Assembly (NCBI RefSeq): GCF_021462225.1
Contig: NC_061802.1
Location: 5,227,859-5,291,858 of the forward strand
Reading direction: 5' to 3'
Length of the DNA stretch: 64,000 bases
From: Girardinichthys multiradiatus
Lineage: Eukaryota; Chordata; Actinopteri; Cyprinodontiformes; Goodeidae
The notes beneath the pieces are model-generated. The model saw nothing but the letters and a program-made list of their open reading frames with translations, made no database searches and was not told the DNA's origin. The translations under genes and the position numbers were made by a program. Position 1 is the stretch's first letter. Every line of letters begins with the position of its first letter. Of the stretch, positions 1 through 21,909 are shown piece after piece.

Positions 1-24
1 TTTTTAACTGGCATGCCTTGTTAC

Positions 25-9286
<9,262 letters not shown>

Positions 9287-9559
9287 TCACAACATTTGAG
9301 AGCTAGCTCTGATTTGTTTTAGCACAATCTATCCAACTTCAACATCAGTGGCAAAACGATTAAACCATGTAAGAGAAATTTAGTGCAGTTTACCTGATGG
9401 GAACTAGACATTTTTTGCTAAATCGCCTGAGAAGTTGAATCTGCCTCTTTGCCAATTACAAAAAAGAAACTTAAACACATTGTGCAAAATAACTCAAGCC
9501 ACAAAAGTAGGAAATGGTAAAATGAGCAGAAACAGAATGTAAAACATACCAGAGTTCAC

Positions 9560-10302
9560 ATTTGAACCGAAACTGTACTGATGCCCGGTACCTGGGAATC
9601 GGTATCGATACTCAACGGTATCAGTTTTCAGTACTTTGTGTGTGTTCATGTGGTATTAAAGGTTAATTCGTTTAATAATAAAATCTCAAAATGTTTCAAT
9701 TTAACATAGTTATTTCTCAGTATATAAACTTTAATAAATATATCAAAATAACATTCAGCTGTTTGTATTGTAACATCTGAGTTGTTTCAAACATTTCTTC
9801 TCCCATGTTGCTGGCTGCAGACGACGAGTTGCCAACGGATGGAGGCGTGCTGACGCCACCGAATGCAGGAGTTGTAGCCGTAGATCTGAGGCTGTCAAAA
9901 ATTGTCTCTCTTCAACCTTGAAAAAAATATTGTGCTTAACCAGGTGCTTCCTCAGATTAGAAGAATTCCTTCCACTGGTCTTGCATTTCACGTCACAAAT
10001 ATTGCAGCGGGCGTAATGTGCACCACATTCTGAAAAGCGGAGCCAAACTTTCAAGCTCTTTCTGTCAGCCATGCTTGCTTTGTTGACCGTACCACAGCTA
10101 CTGACGTCATTACGTTCCTGTGCGTGCAATGCTGTGTTCATGTCCGGCATGGAAAATCACCCACTCTTCCACTCCCTCAGTGTCACAATGATGCGTTTAG
10201 GTACCGAAACATGGTACCGATTTTACGTGAATCGGTATTCGGTAGAACAGAAATCGGTCGGTATCTATAAAATTATCGAATTCGGTACCCATCCCTAACC
10301 AG
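9560..10302 (-). mobile_element. hAT-type fragment with a BED zinc-finger open frame
   Basis: A stretch bounded by GGTACC-rich sequence (CCCGGTACCTGGGAATCGGT on the left, GAATTCGGTACCCATCCCTA on the right). It carries a minus-strand frame at 10150-9755, most plausibly starting at Met 10072 (MADRKSLKVWLRF). The frame has a BED-type finger: ARCNICDVKC, then SNLRKHLVKH. No hAT catalytic domain follows, so this is a 5' fragment or internally deleted copy. Target duplication not resolved. Confidence 0.65.
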
Positions 10303-10387
10303 CGTTACTTCAAGAAAACTCGAGGGTTTACACAGTTTGTGTGTTTATGACTTTAAGACTTTCATCAAGCAATAGAACACCTGGAAA

Positions 10388-11240
10388 TTGAAATGATTTA
10401 ACTCGGACTCTGCTCCTCTGACCTGTGGGGTCCCACAAGGGTCCATTCTGGGCCCATTATTATTTTTATTTTATATTCTTCCATTTGCTGGCATCATTTA
10501 GGCATTTTCTATAATTTGTTAACACATCTATGCAGATGACATCCAGCTATATGTTTCTTTTAAAACTTGGCAGCTGGATGGGCTGTACACCCTCATGCAA
10601 TGCTCATCTCGGTTCAGTGACTGGCTCACTAACAATTAACTGGTCTTAACCACCGACAAGACACAAACCATGATAATTACTCCTAGCTACCTGCATGCTA
10701 ATATGAACCATACAGTTGCTTCTTTTTGCCCATACAAGAAATATGACAATTCTTTAGACTTCGACACGCACATCCGTTCTATTTCTCATTCTTGTTTCAT
10801 AGTTTTTTGAAAAAATACGTCTCTAAAACACATGCAAATGTCTCCCGAGCAGATATACAAAACATTATTAATGCATTTGTGTCATCCCATTTAGACTATT
10901 GCAATGCCCTGTTTATAGGTCTGGAAAGATCTGCAACTTATCACCGCCAAGCCATTTAGGACTCAGCAGCCAGGCTTCTTACGAAATTGAGTAAATTCTC
11001 TCATATGCAGTCTCCTACAGTGGCTCCCAGTTAAGTTTAAAAATTCTTGTCCTCGCCTGCAAGGCTCTAAATGGCCAGAATCCTGACTATTTGTGTCAGC
11101 TTTTAACTGAACACTGTGCTCCTCGTAGCCTTCAGTCACAAGCCCAAAATTATCCTGGGTGTCCTCGTAGAAGGCTGAAAACCAAGAGGGACAGGGCTAC
11201 TCTGTGTACAAGTTTGTCACCAGAGCTGCGCTTTGCTGAC
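10388..11240 (+). mobile_element. decayed non-LTR retrotransposon reverse transcriptase fragment
   Basis: Plus-strand pieces of a LINE reverse transcriptase in several frames: a GVPQGSILGPLLF-type box near 10427-10460, a YADDIQLYV-type box near 10533, then SSHLDYCNAL near 10885. Many stops and frameshifts. Most like a CR1/L2/Rex-type element. Confidence 0.7.
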
Positions 11241-12065
11241 TCTGTAATTGTCAGCTTAAGTCTGAGTCCACGGTTTTTTTTTTTTACATTTACCTGTTTT
11301 ATTATTAGCCACTTTTCATTTTGGTTATTAGCCATGATTATTCTCCACTCTGTAGGAAAGGGAGGGGTGGTTTAGTGTCTGGATGTCTGCGGTGTTACTG
11401 TGTGAAGATGTGCAACAGCTCAAGGAGATAAAAAGGGCTCAGTTTGTAATGATTGACACAAATAAGTATTTTTAAAGAATTTCTTTTTTGTTATTTGGAA
11501 AACCTTACTTCGCACCTTTTAGAATTACAACTTGGGTGTAAATTTTAATAAAGTGAAGCTGTCCAACATTTTTTATTAATGCTTATTAATGTACAAATAA
11601 ATCTTAGAACTGTCCTAAAAATGTAAAATCTGAGGCTAAAGGGCTCAAAGAAGCACCAAAAGACAAAAAAAATATATCTTATTTTTTAGGTTCCTAGCAA
11701 AAAAAAACACTAATGAATGAAAAACAAGACCATGACAGAAACTAAACATTTTTCATGTTTAAGAAACACCAAGCGTCAAATGGCAACGGTTTTTCTGTGA
11801 CACTGTTGACAAATATTTTTAAGTAAATTTAGTCAGGTTAAAAGAGACTGCATTTTAGTTACCAGTCATGATTACCTCATTTAGCCTTGTGTCTTGCAGT
11901 GCTGGGAAATGACAACAACTTTAGACAGTCTGCTAAGGTCCAACACTCATAAAACACAACAACAACACAGTGAGTCAGCTGCAGCTGAGACATGGAGATG
12001 TGACAAATATCATTTTTCTTCCTTAATTTAACAAACTACATGGAGAGGCAGAAAAACCTTTACAT
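11241..12065. other. no gene or repeat recognised
   Basis: AT-rich sequence between the LINE fragment and the LTR-like segment. I see no supported feature. Confidence 0.4.
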
Positions 12066-13470
12066 TGTTAGAATTATGATTATTGATTAATTAATCTTTA
12101 TCAATAATTATAATTAAAAATCATAATTTCACAAAATGTATTTCTTAACCAAAATCCTCATTTATGAATCGAGACCAGAGATGTCTTCTGGTGTTGTAAT
12201 TGTGGCTCAACGCCTCTGATAATTACAACCCTTAAATACTTGGTAATAATTAATAACTATTACCAGAGATGTCACTGTTTAATCGACCGTTTCTACCGAA
12301 ACGTGTGGAACTTTTAACCTTATCTTGACTGACGAATCACTCTTGCACAAAATAAACACAGAACGCCTACTGTTACCATCTATGTGAATATTTATTAAAT
12401 CACAGCCTGATACAATCCATTCTTCCGATTTAATAATCTTCACCTACTCAAACATGCAAAGTTCTACACAAAAGGGGTAAAATATCTAACTAAACAAAAT
12501 AAAGCAAAACCGCAGTGGGTGCATATGGGATCAAAGCAGCAGTTATGGCAAAAATGATAATATGAAAGGGATGTGGTGGTGAGCGGAGGTTGGGCGCAGC
12601 TCAAACTGTAACTCAGTTATACTCAGTCATAAAACCTCCCCCAACTCTTGAGCAGACAAAGGGTTATAAAACTTTTGGCGGCAAGCTAGTAAGCAGTAAG
12701 GTTGAAGACAAAGAAAATGGGGAATTTCACCATGAGGTTATTTTAACACACAAAGCTGGGTAGCACAGCGGCTTCCAGGCATCCAACACAGTACATCAAA
12801 GTTTCAATGAAAAGGTTACATGCTCATTTCATTCAGAACACATTAGATTAAATAGCGAATCTCATCGCACTAAAACCTCCTGTACCCTGCCCAGACTTTC
12901 TAAGAAAGAAACAAAAATAAAGGATGGTTTTACTTGTCGTTGTCTTCCTTCTGAGCGGGGTTGAGAGAGAGTGGGGTGGAAGTTGGAAGTTAATGTGCAT
13001 CCACAGTTAACCTCAGGAAAAGTGGTCAATCTTCGTCCTCTGGCCTCCTTGGCGAAAGGGAAAATATGATCTGACCGTCACAGTCGACTAGGACAAAACA
13101 CGGTGGCGATTCGTCTCCTTGAAGCTCGTGTTTGTTTTTAGTTACGTGTTAAACTCACGTCTTCGATCGGCAAAGTGAAATTTCTGGCCTTCTTATTCCA
13201 GAAACCTCAGTTATGAATTCTTCGTTGGCCATCGAGAGAGAATAAATGAAATCCACTCGGGACTCTTCTCCAGGTGATGCTTCAGATGTTGGTGACCGTG
13301 TCACAGTCTCCAGCTGAAGGCAAATGGTGGGTCGTCTCACCCTCTGTTATATAGTTGACGGTGGCCTCAGGGCTGCGACATTAAACATATTGTCGTTTCC
13401 CGTCAGGGAACTGGTAACAGATTCACGAGGACATCCGGGAACCATAAACGTGTTTGTATAATATTTAATC
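12066..13470 (-). repeat. candidate solo LTR of a retroelement
   Basis: Read on the minus strand, the segment has a TATA-like box (CAACTATATAACAGAGG, about 13350), downstream GC-richer sequence, an AATAAATATTCAC element near 12393 and an end in TTCTAACA at 12066. That order fits U3-R-U5 of a long terminal repeat. No gag, pol or env reading frame adjoins it. The outer border near 13.4 kb is a guess, and I cannot confirm a target duplication. Confidence 0.35.
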
Positions 13471-14814
13471 TGGTTTTTCCAAGATGGTCCAAGAAAAAAC
13501 AGAAAGTAATGGTGGAAAAAAAAATACTTTTCACTTCATCCAGCAAAAGGATCAAATATCTAAATACATTCCTGAGTTTAATGATGATTCTGATTCCAGC
13601 TTGAGTCCATGTCCTCACATTTAAGACAAGCTTAAATCAACCACAAACTCTGCTGATATTGTTTTTTCTGCTGCATGACAAAAACCCCAACTGATGTCAA
13701 AGTCGCTTCCTTGTTTGTGTACATGAGGATTTACCGATATAATATTCATTTGAAAATAACCTGAGATCCACAACATGCTGGAAGACAGTGTTTTTAAAAC
13801 ATTTTATCCTCAACTATCTATAGCCACATGTCCATAATGTATAACATATTTATTTATATGCTTTACCAAGTCCTGGCTGCAGCATCCCAATCAACAACTT
13901 CCACATCCATGTCCCTTCGACTGAAAGGTCAGTTTAGCACTAAAGCACAGAAGGAGCCAAGCAAGACGCTTGCTAAGACAATGAGATTCAAAAGGACTGC
14001 ATTCAGTGGAATTCAAACGTATAAATTATAATTTCAATGTCTCCAGAATTTGAGCTGCTTTGCATTATTCATGATGACACACCAGTGGATAAAATCAGCT
14101 TGAAACCAGTACTGATACAGAACTTTCACTAAAGAAAAGGAGCATTTCAAAGCTGGTGCCGTTTATACAATGATATGTATAACAAACTGACAAGTGAACA
14201 AACACTTCCGGCAGACCGTGCCGCAAAAAAAATGACGAAACCACTTGCAAAACAGACTATATGACGACAGCAGCATTTACTTTCCTAGTAGCAGCCATAA
14301 CTCTCCTCCATATCCAACTATAGAAAATAGCATAGGTGCTTCAGGCCCCGCCCCTTACAAGCAGATAAAATCAACACGTCACCAGGTGAGGTTTTATTCC
14401 GGGTTGACAGTCAGTGGGGAAATACTCCCCTTGACTGTACAACGACCTTGGTAAGTAAGTATGTAAATACATATATAACAGAAAAAGACAGAGATGGAGA
14501 GAAACAGGGAAACACACAGCTGTGTGTGAAGCCCCTGGCTACAGTCTGCAGGGGTGAGGGTGTGCGTTGCATTCGATCCAAATCCAAATCTTTGCTTACA
14601 TTTTATTTTGTGCAATGCAATAAATGCAAAATTTATTGCAAAAAATGAATGAAATTGTATTTTTAGGTAAATTGTTAATTCAGATTAAGTGATTATTAAA
14701 AAAAAATAGATGACAGCTTATTTTGGGGGGCAAACACTTTTTGGTGTTGCTGTTTTAATGTTGTTTTGTGGCTTTTAGTCACACTGAAATAGTTAATAGT
14801 TGCACTAAATGTTA

Positions 14815-15184
14815 AAGCTGTTGCATGGTGGCGCAGTTGGTAGCACTGTTGCCTTGCAGCAAGAAGGTCCTGGGTTCGATTCCCGGCCGGGGGTCTTTCT
14901 GCATGGAGTTTGCATGTTCTCCCTGTGCATGCGTGGGTTCTCACCAGGTACTCCGGCTTCCACCCACAGTCCAAAGACATGCCAGTTAGGTTAATTGGTT
15001 TCTCTAAATTGCCCTCAGGTGTATGAATGAGTGTGTGCTTGGTTGTTTGTCTGTTGCCCTGCGATGGACTGGTGACTTGTCCAGGGTGAACCCCGCCTCT
15101 CGCCCATAGACTGCTGGAGATGGGCACCAGCTCCCCCGCGACCCACTATGGAATAATCGGTAGAAAATGACTGACTGACTGATG
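14815..15184 (+). repeat. SINE-like repeat, full-length copy A
   Basis: It has a tRNA-like head with an A-box-like TGGCGCAGTTGGTAGCAC and a B-box GGTTCGATTCC. A conserved body follows (TGGAGTTTGCATGTTCTCCC, GACTGGTGACTTGTCCAGGG), and the copy ends in a short TGAC simple repeat. The same sequence recurs in full at 17.7 and 33.3 kb and in part at 17.5 and 57.9 kb. A widespread teleost family; the exact name is not assigned. Confidence 0.8.
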
Positions 15185-15794
15185 TTAAAGCTGTATGAAC
15201 AAAAATGTTCTGCTCATACAAAACAGTACATTTCTAATCTCTACAACCAGTTTTAACAGCCAGCCAATCCACGTTTAGTTGAGATAAGAGGGCAAAGTAT
15301 TAAAACTCCATTTAACTGCAAAGAAAAAATAAAGAAGGTTAACCTAAATATTCGTGTACTTTATTATATACAAAATAGAAAATAAAACCAATAATAGTAT
15401 TTGTATCAATCTATTGCCATCCCACTCCTCAAATAATTGACTGAAAAAGGCACAATTCACATCCAATGGTTACATTTAACTACTTGTATAATAAGGAAAA
15501 TATAGCAACAACTGATGGTGGTGATAAACATAGGGGACATCTCTAGAAATACAGAAAAACTGAATATAGAATAAAGCTAAAATCCTCGTAATATACATAA
15601 TGTGCCCTTGTATATTTGTACAAAAGGGACCACTCCCCAGAATAATATGAGTCTCCTAGTTTGGAAGGTAACAGGGAAGGTATGCGGCAGGAAGAGTAAA
15701 AACAGAGCGGGAAATGACTGATATTTATACTCCAGCTGGTAAAAAACAACCGATCCAGTTAGTTTTCAGAATAAACCAATAGAAATGAGCTAAA

Positions 15795-15965
15795 AAGGAA
15801 AACTCCAAAGCTGGAACAAACCACCTACTGAGTAGTTCGGTAACCTATGACCCTGATCAGAATGCAGCAAAGTACTTCCTGACAAAAAAAAAAGGAAGCT
15901 TCCTTAAAACAGAATGTGGGGATTGGGAAACATTGGCCTAGACACCAGCTTGCTTTGAGTAAAAA
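15795..15965 (+). repeat. left arm of a dispersed inverted repeat
   Basis: Matches the reverse complement of about 19885-20060. Shared landmarks are CCTGATCAG, the AAGGAAGCTTCCTT stretch after a poly-A run, and CATTGGCCTAGA. An imperfect repeat of roughly 170 bp. Confidence 0.65.
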
Positions 15966-16662
15966 CACACAACTACACAGTAGTTCTGTGGGCGGACAAG
16001 ACCCAACATCTGTTGAGGTTCTGCAACACACAGCTCGATATATTTGTGGGCAACAGAGGGTTTAGCCATTTGCACCACGCTGCATGGAAACACTGGTACA
16101 ATGGAAACACTTGTGACCCAGTGATCGGGTTACATTTTGTCCATGAAATTAGCCCCGGAATTCAAGTTAATTGAAAGATGACAGTCGTCGACTGATGTGG
16201 AGGGGACAGACTGTAAATGTGCAGCATACCTTTGACAGAGGCCCTCCTATTTGGATGACTGGACAGTCCCGCCCTTCATGTTTTCAGTCCATCTTCACGC
16301 TGTCGCTGGAATATTTGTTGAAAGAGGAAATTAAATCACAGAACATCACGGAGAGTCTGAATAACAGTAATGGTGATTCATGTTGGCTAGGGGAATGACA
16401 GCTCACAGATGACCACCGCATAACATAAAATGTAGCTAATTAACTCAAGTAACGAGACTACGAAGTTAATAACCACGGGAATCACACCTCTGCGATACCA
16501 GAAACATATCCTGGACTAATAAGAATCCAACTGTTTGGATATGTAGGCTAAATGCTGCTATCCATATCCTCCCCTTTTGAAAAACAACCAACCAAAAACA
16601 ACAAAACATTAAACGTATCAGCAGAACAGTATAAATATTTCATTTGTAATTTAAAGACCTAC

Positions 16663-16960
16663 CCGTCGCTTTTTAGTCAGAGCTGTTTGACGACACCGAA
16701 GTGAACGGATATCCTCGGCTTACGCCTGTTAGCTTCCCGCTAACCAACCGTTGCGGTTGGGTTCTTGCGGCCGATCCGGGGTTGGTGGCTTCCCGGTACC
16801 GGGGTCGAAGCAGGGAGCTGTCGGTCTTTCCCCTTCGCTTTCAGCGCCAGCTTTCAGTGACAGCAAGCCGAGCGCAAACCCTCCGGTATAACCGCGGTCA
16901 CAGAGAGAACAGACTGACCGGCGGCATGTCGACCCAGTCAGACTGACTCCACCTGAGGAT
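16663..16960 (-). promoter_or_regulatory. pik3ca: CpG-rich block, probable pik3ca promoter and non-coding first exon
   Basis: This is the most CpG-dense stretch upstream of pik3ca (CTTGCGGCCGATCCGGGG, GGTACCGGGGTCGAAG, CCGCGGTCACAG). On the minus strand it ends GCGACGG followed by GTAGGT, a good splice donor at 16662. No coding frame in it fits p110-alpha. Vertebrate PIK3CA has a 5' UTR first exon well upstream of the ATG, so the position is as expected. Promoter and exon roles are inferred. Confidence 0.55.
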
Positions 16961-17278
16961 GTCAGCAGCAGCTGCTCGGCTGGACTCGGTGTTACTGCGA
17001 CAAAGCAGCCACGCTGTCTGCTCTGCTCTGCTTTGACTGTCTGTGGCCCTCCTCCCTTCCTCTAAAACACACACAAACACCGTGAAAGTCAAAATGAGTT
17101 TATCTCCAGAATACCGCATTTAATGAACCCACACTACATGAATATAAAAATAACTGGATAGACTTGAAGGTATTTTAACAGATTACATTTATTTGGGATC
17201 GCTGGTTTTGTTATATTAACCCTACCTTTTTGACAAGTAAGTGTTTGTCTGAACCAAATAATATCAGAAATTGCAGCT

Positions 17279-17345
17279 TTGTCTTGTGAGGTTCCTCAAG
17301 GCTCTGTTCTGGCTCTTATTCTTTTCCTTTGTTCACCGGTACAGT
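17279..17345 (+). mobile_element. short LINE reverse transcriptase fragment
   Basis: Translates as SCEVPQGSVLALILFL, a worn copy of the GVPQGSVLGPLLF box. No other RT motif follows. Confidence 0.5.
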
Positions 17346-17467
17346 TTAGAAGGTGCTATAATAATGTATGTTATCTCCATAGTCCATCAGCAGACCATTT
17401 GAAAGCCAACTTTATGTTGTGCAAAACACAGCTGGTAGGAATTTCACTGGTGCAAACAGTCAGTAAG

Positions 17468-17592
17468 TCAGTCATTTTCTACTGCTTATTCCATAGTGGG
17501 TCAATGGGGAGCTGGTGCCTATCTCCAGCAGTCTATGGGCGAGAGGCAGGGTACAGGGTACACCCTGGACAGGTCACCAGTCCATCACAGGA
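17468..17592 (-). repeat. SINE-like repeat, 3'-half copy in reverse
   Basis: Reverse complement of the 3' half of the SINE-like family (CATTTTCTACTGCTTATTCC to CCATCACAGG). The tRNA-like head is absent. Confidence 0.75.
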
Positions 17593-17691
17593 CCTGGTGC
17601 AAACAGAAGATCCCAAATCATTCTAGTTTCAGCTTCCCTGCCAGTCAATTTTAGAATAAATTTCAATATTTCAGTTTCAGGACTGAATGGT

Positions 17692-18022
17692 GGTGCAGTT
17701 GGTAGCACTGTTGCCTTGCAGCAAGAAGGTCCTGGGTTCAATTCCTGGCTGGGAGTCTTTCTGCATGGAGTTTGCATGTTCTCCCTGTGCATGTGTGGGT
17801 TCTTGCTGGGTACTCTGGCTTCCTCCCTGAATTAATGCCTGCTAGGCATTAATTGGTCACTCTAAATTGCCCTTAGGTGAATGAGTGTGTGCATGGTTGT
17901 TTGTGTGTTGCCCTGTGATGGACTGGTGACCTGTCCAGAATGTACCCTGCCTCTTGTCCATAGACTGCTGGAGATAGGCACCTGTGACCCACTATGGAAT
18001 AAGCACTAGAAAATTACTGACT
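17692..18022 (+). repeat. SINE-like repeat, copy C
   Basis: A nearly full copy from GGTGGTGCAGTTGGTAGCAC to the AAAATTACTGACTG tail, more diverged than copy A. Confidence 0.78.
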
Positions 18023-18719
18023 GATTTGAGTTTAAACCTATAGGGCATAACATGAATGTTTCAGTATATCTCTGAACTGTTGAAATCGCCCTCCTCCCCC
18101 CAAACTCTGATCAACAGGTCAGAGGTTGCTAAGAGTCTGAGACACTAGATGTTCAACTTATGGAGATTGATTCTTCCACTCTGTGGCACCAAGACTTTCA
18201 AATGTACTTCCTCTGTCTTTTCACTACATCAACACAATTAAATATGATTACGCACAAACACGCACTTTTGTTCATGCAAGAATTCCATTAAAGCATACAT
18301 TTTCTTGCTTTCTGTAATTTTGTAGTTTCTTTGATTTGCTATTTTATTCATTTATATCCATCTATGGTCTTCCACTTTTTGTCTTACTCTAAAGCAGTTC
18401 CTGATTTTTATGTATGAAAAGGACTATATAAATGAACTTTGTTTGCTTACTTTGTTACATATAAGTGGTAGGAGGCTTACAGCACTTTGGCATATCAGCT
18501 TTGACAGATTAGTGATTAAACCCGCCCTTCTAACATAAAACAAACAATAAAACAGTTTATATACAATTCAAATTGGTTATATAGAGAGTCAACATCAATA
18601 ACATAATTACACACATTTCAATTCAACCCTTGTTATAAAACATCAGGGTCAAGTTTAGTTTATTATGCCAACTGGTAAAACATTTTCTAAGAAAGCTCAG
18701 CCAATTGGATTGAGCCACT

Positions 18720-18925
18720 GACTTTGCAGCAATTATTCCTCCTGAATCAGCATGTAGTAGAAGTTTATTGCATCGCGTCGTTAACTTTGCAGCAACCCCT
18801 CATACTGAGCATGCATGTGGTGACAGTGGAAGGGAGAACTCCCCTGTCACAGGAAGAGACCTCCAGCTGAACTGAGCTCATTGTGAGCAGTTGTCTGCTG
18901 TGACCAACTGGAGGTTTGAGAAGAC
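18720..18925 (-). repeat. 3' UTR fragment of the L2/Maui-type LINE
   Basis: Reverse complement of the part of the 47.8-50.6 kb LINE that lies around 50190-50370: TCATACTGAGCATGCATGT, AGGAAGAGACCTCCAGC and CTGTGACCAACTGG match its 3' untranslated region. No coding sequence remains. Confidence 0.65.
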
Positions 18926-19884
18926 ACAACAGATACAAAAAATGACAGAAGCACTGCTGCAGGTGTACCTTCTATGAAGCAACTGCTTCGTGGGGTTGAG
19001 CCTTGTCTGCCCACAACCCTGCCACCTGTCTACCAAGACGGAAAACTCAAGAAAATGAGCACCTGGCCCTAGCTGATCTGTAAATAACTGTCCATCTTGT
19101 GGTATTAACAACCAAATACCTATGAAGAAATTTTAAAAAAGTCATTATGACCATAAATTGATCTAAAAGTAATGATAAAAGTAAATAACATACGGTATGA
19201 CACACCCAAAGAGGCTTGAAAGGATCAGAGTGAGACAAAAAAGAAGTTTAAAACTGCACATTGTGAATGTGTTATAAACCAAGTTTGTTTAGTTGAACTC
19301 CATTACTGACTAAGAGAAAGGTTTAGAAGGTTTATTGCTAAATGTTGTCTAGAGGGTTGGGGCCGACGGCTAACTTCCATTCTGCAAACGGATTGTAGGT
19401 GAGATTCATAACAATTTTTTAATTCATTCATTCATTCATAGTAATTAATCATCTTTAAAAGATGACAAAGACACTGTGTCACAATTACCCCAAGGGTTGC
19501 TTTTTCTGTGACTAACGTCTCCTGAGCATAGAAAGGGCCAACAGGCTGGAGAGGGTCTTCTGGTTGGTATGTTAGGAAATTGGAGGAGGATGGTTTTAAT
19601 GACTTATGAAAGTGAAGCCACTGAGTAATTCTGGGTAATTCTGCAGGGACTGGAAAGAGATGATTTACATACAGTATGGAAGTGGAGAGAGAGTAGAAAG
19701 AGACATATGTCCACAGCAAGGGCTCAGAGGAACAATCCAGAATCCACAACCAAAATCTCAGTGTTGAGGGGAGGTGAGAAAAAACAGAGAGCAATCCTTT
19801 ACTTATTGGAACAGTGAAGGAATGGTTGGGGGCAGAACAAAGGTTGGCAGAAAACTTGATAATCCAGTTATGGTTTATCGACAA

Positions 19885-20060
19885 CAAAGCAAGGATCAAA
19901 GCAGCTTGTATCTAGGCCAATGTTTCCCAACTCCCTACATCCTGTTTTAACGAAGCTTCCTTTTTTTGTCCTAAAGTATATTGATGCATCCTGATCAGGG
20001 TCAAAGGTTACAGAACTACATAAAAGGTGGCATATTCCAGCTTTGGAGTTTTCCTTGCTG
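19885..20060 (-). repeat. right arm of a dispersed inverted repeat
   Basis: Inverted partner of 15795-15965, from CTAGGCCAATGTTTCCC through CTGATCAGGGTCA to CAGCTTTGGAGTTTTCCTT. Confidence 0.65.
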
Positions 20061-20269
20061 GTAATGTGTTTATTATAGACCCGAAATGTACTTACCCAAA
20101 GCAGTAGTTGATTTCAAAAGTGCTCAAAGCCTCTCCTGCTTCTCTTCAAACTTTTGGTTAACCACTCTGCTGCTGAACCTTATACATTACCTTTGTATAG
20201 CAAGCATGAGTAAGGAAAGGAAATTCATTTTGAGCTGTTGGTGCTGTTATGGAATGAAAACAACTCACT

Positions 20270-21900
20270 GAACCCCCGCAATTTGTAACTTGGTTCACAT
20301 GCCTATTGTCTAATCGTTCCATTCAGGTGAACAAACCAAACCAGATTGTTGTGTCTTATTTATGGAAAGGGTGTGATACCTAATATAAGAAGGTTTCATA
20401 CCTACATAAGTCATTATATGAAATGATTATATAAAAATCTAACCAATTTTCATATTTATTTGCTGGAGTTTCTGAATGCCTCAGCCTTAGCAGAATCTAT
20501 GAAATCTACAATACATTGTATAAGGTTTAAACAACTGTCTGGCAGGTGTTTAAGCTATGTGTAAAGAAGTTGATGTGTTTAAACTCTTACACCCAGACAA
20601 CAATGCCTTTAAATTGACCTTTAGTCAAAGATAAATAGCTTTTATGGTGTAAGATTTTTTGAAAATATAGCACTCACAAGGATAGAATGCAAAGGTGTTG
20701 CTGCGACTTCATATGTTTCTTTAAAGACAAATATTTAATGCAATCCAACATTACCAAATGTATTTTTCCTGGCACGAACTTATTAGATGTAATGCATTTC
20801 ACCTTCAACTAAAATAATCATACAAGTCAGGATTTTCTTATCCTGAAATACACATGTGAGTTAATATAGATGTATGGTCATACAATTTACTCTAATAATA
20901 ACACAAGAATTTTCTGTTGTAGATTCATCCATGATTTTTTTTGTCTCTTGGTAGTTGAAGACAAAAAAAGACAAAAGGAATGAGAGGCTTAGGAGAAAGC
21001 AGAAACAACAGCTTAGATAAGCACGAATAAGGCTGGAAAACTGTAATCCCAAGGCTACAAACGATCTAGCACAGAGCCAAGGAAACAGAGGCGAAGAAGG
21101 ATAGCCAGCAGGTGTGGGCAGTGAGCTCATTAGCTACATAGCTGCAGTGCTGCAACAGGCAGCCTGCAGGACATGATGCAAAAGGCATGAACATAAAACT
21201 TAATTAAACTGTAACAGATTGATCAACAATATGGTCAGAAGAGACAAAAAAAACAACCAGGAAGAGACTGTAGGAAGAGACAGGTTTAAAAGAAACGAGA
21301 TTTGACTTGAAATTATAAAACAGTACCATGTAAAATGTGAATGCAAGATGTCCAAAGTGAAAGAATACGAGACACAACTAATCAAATTAAATCATGAAAT
21401 GTCCTCAAGTTTCCTCAATGTATCATGTAGTTTCAGTCAGATAACCTTCAATTCAGTAATAATTGATTAGTGTGATTATTCTCCAAATTGGTATGGCATA
21501 GAGGTCATGACAGACAGGCAGGTTTCTTTTAATTTAATAAAAATGTGATACATCTGAACTTTTTTAGGCTAAGTTTTGAAAAGCAGAAGTCTCAGGAAGC
21601 TAAAAGTGGCTGTAGTTTGAGGTAAATTCACATGTTAAAGATCTTTGAGGCTTGTAGGCAAAGAGTCTGCTAACTTTATGAAACTATTGTGTTGTTCTAT
21701 TTAGCAATAAGCTGTCTGTTTGTATCTTTGTAGTGAAGGATATGAGTAATGAAAAGTTTTTCTCAGCATGAAAATGTTTAGTTTTTATCCCCCTTCTCTA
21801 AAATGCCAGTTGAATATGTGAATATTCATCTTCAAATGAATATTCACTAATTCTCATCTTTTTTTCTATTTATGCTATTGCCATTATGAATAAAAATCAG
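20270..21900. other. intergenic, no feature recognised
   Basis: AT-rich sequence between the pik3ca and zmat3 promoters. No long conserved frame, RNA gene or recognised repeat seen. Confidence 0.45.
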
Positions 21901-21909
21901 AATAAAAAG

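Noticed and set aside
14815..14900. A tRNA gene suggested by the A-box and B-box-like sequence.
   Set aside because: It cannot fold into a full cloverleaf by eye and is the head of a repeated SINE-like family with a long body.
16701..16946. An 81-codon frame in the CpG-rich block.
   Set aside because: CpG-rich sequence has few stops by chance. It does not match any pik3ca residue and lies on the opposite strand.
19432..19899. A 155-codon minus-strand open frame between the two divergent promoters.
   Set aside because: The longest unexplained frame there, but with no known motif, no splice context and amphipathic low-information sequence. Chance frame in the absence of expression data.
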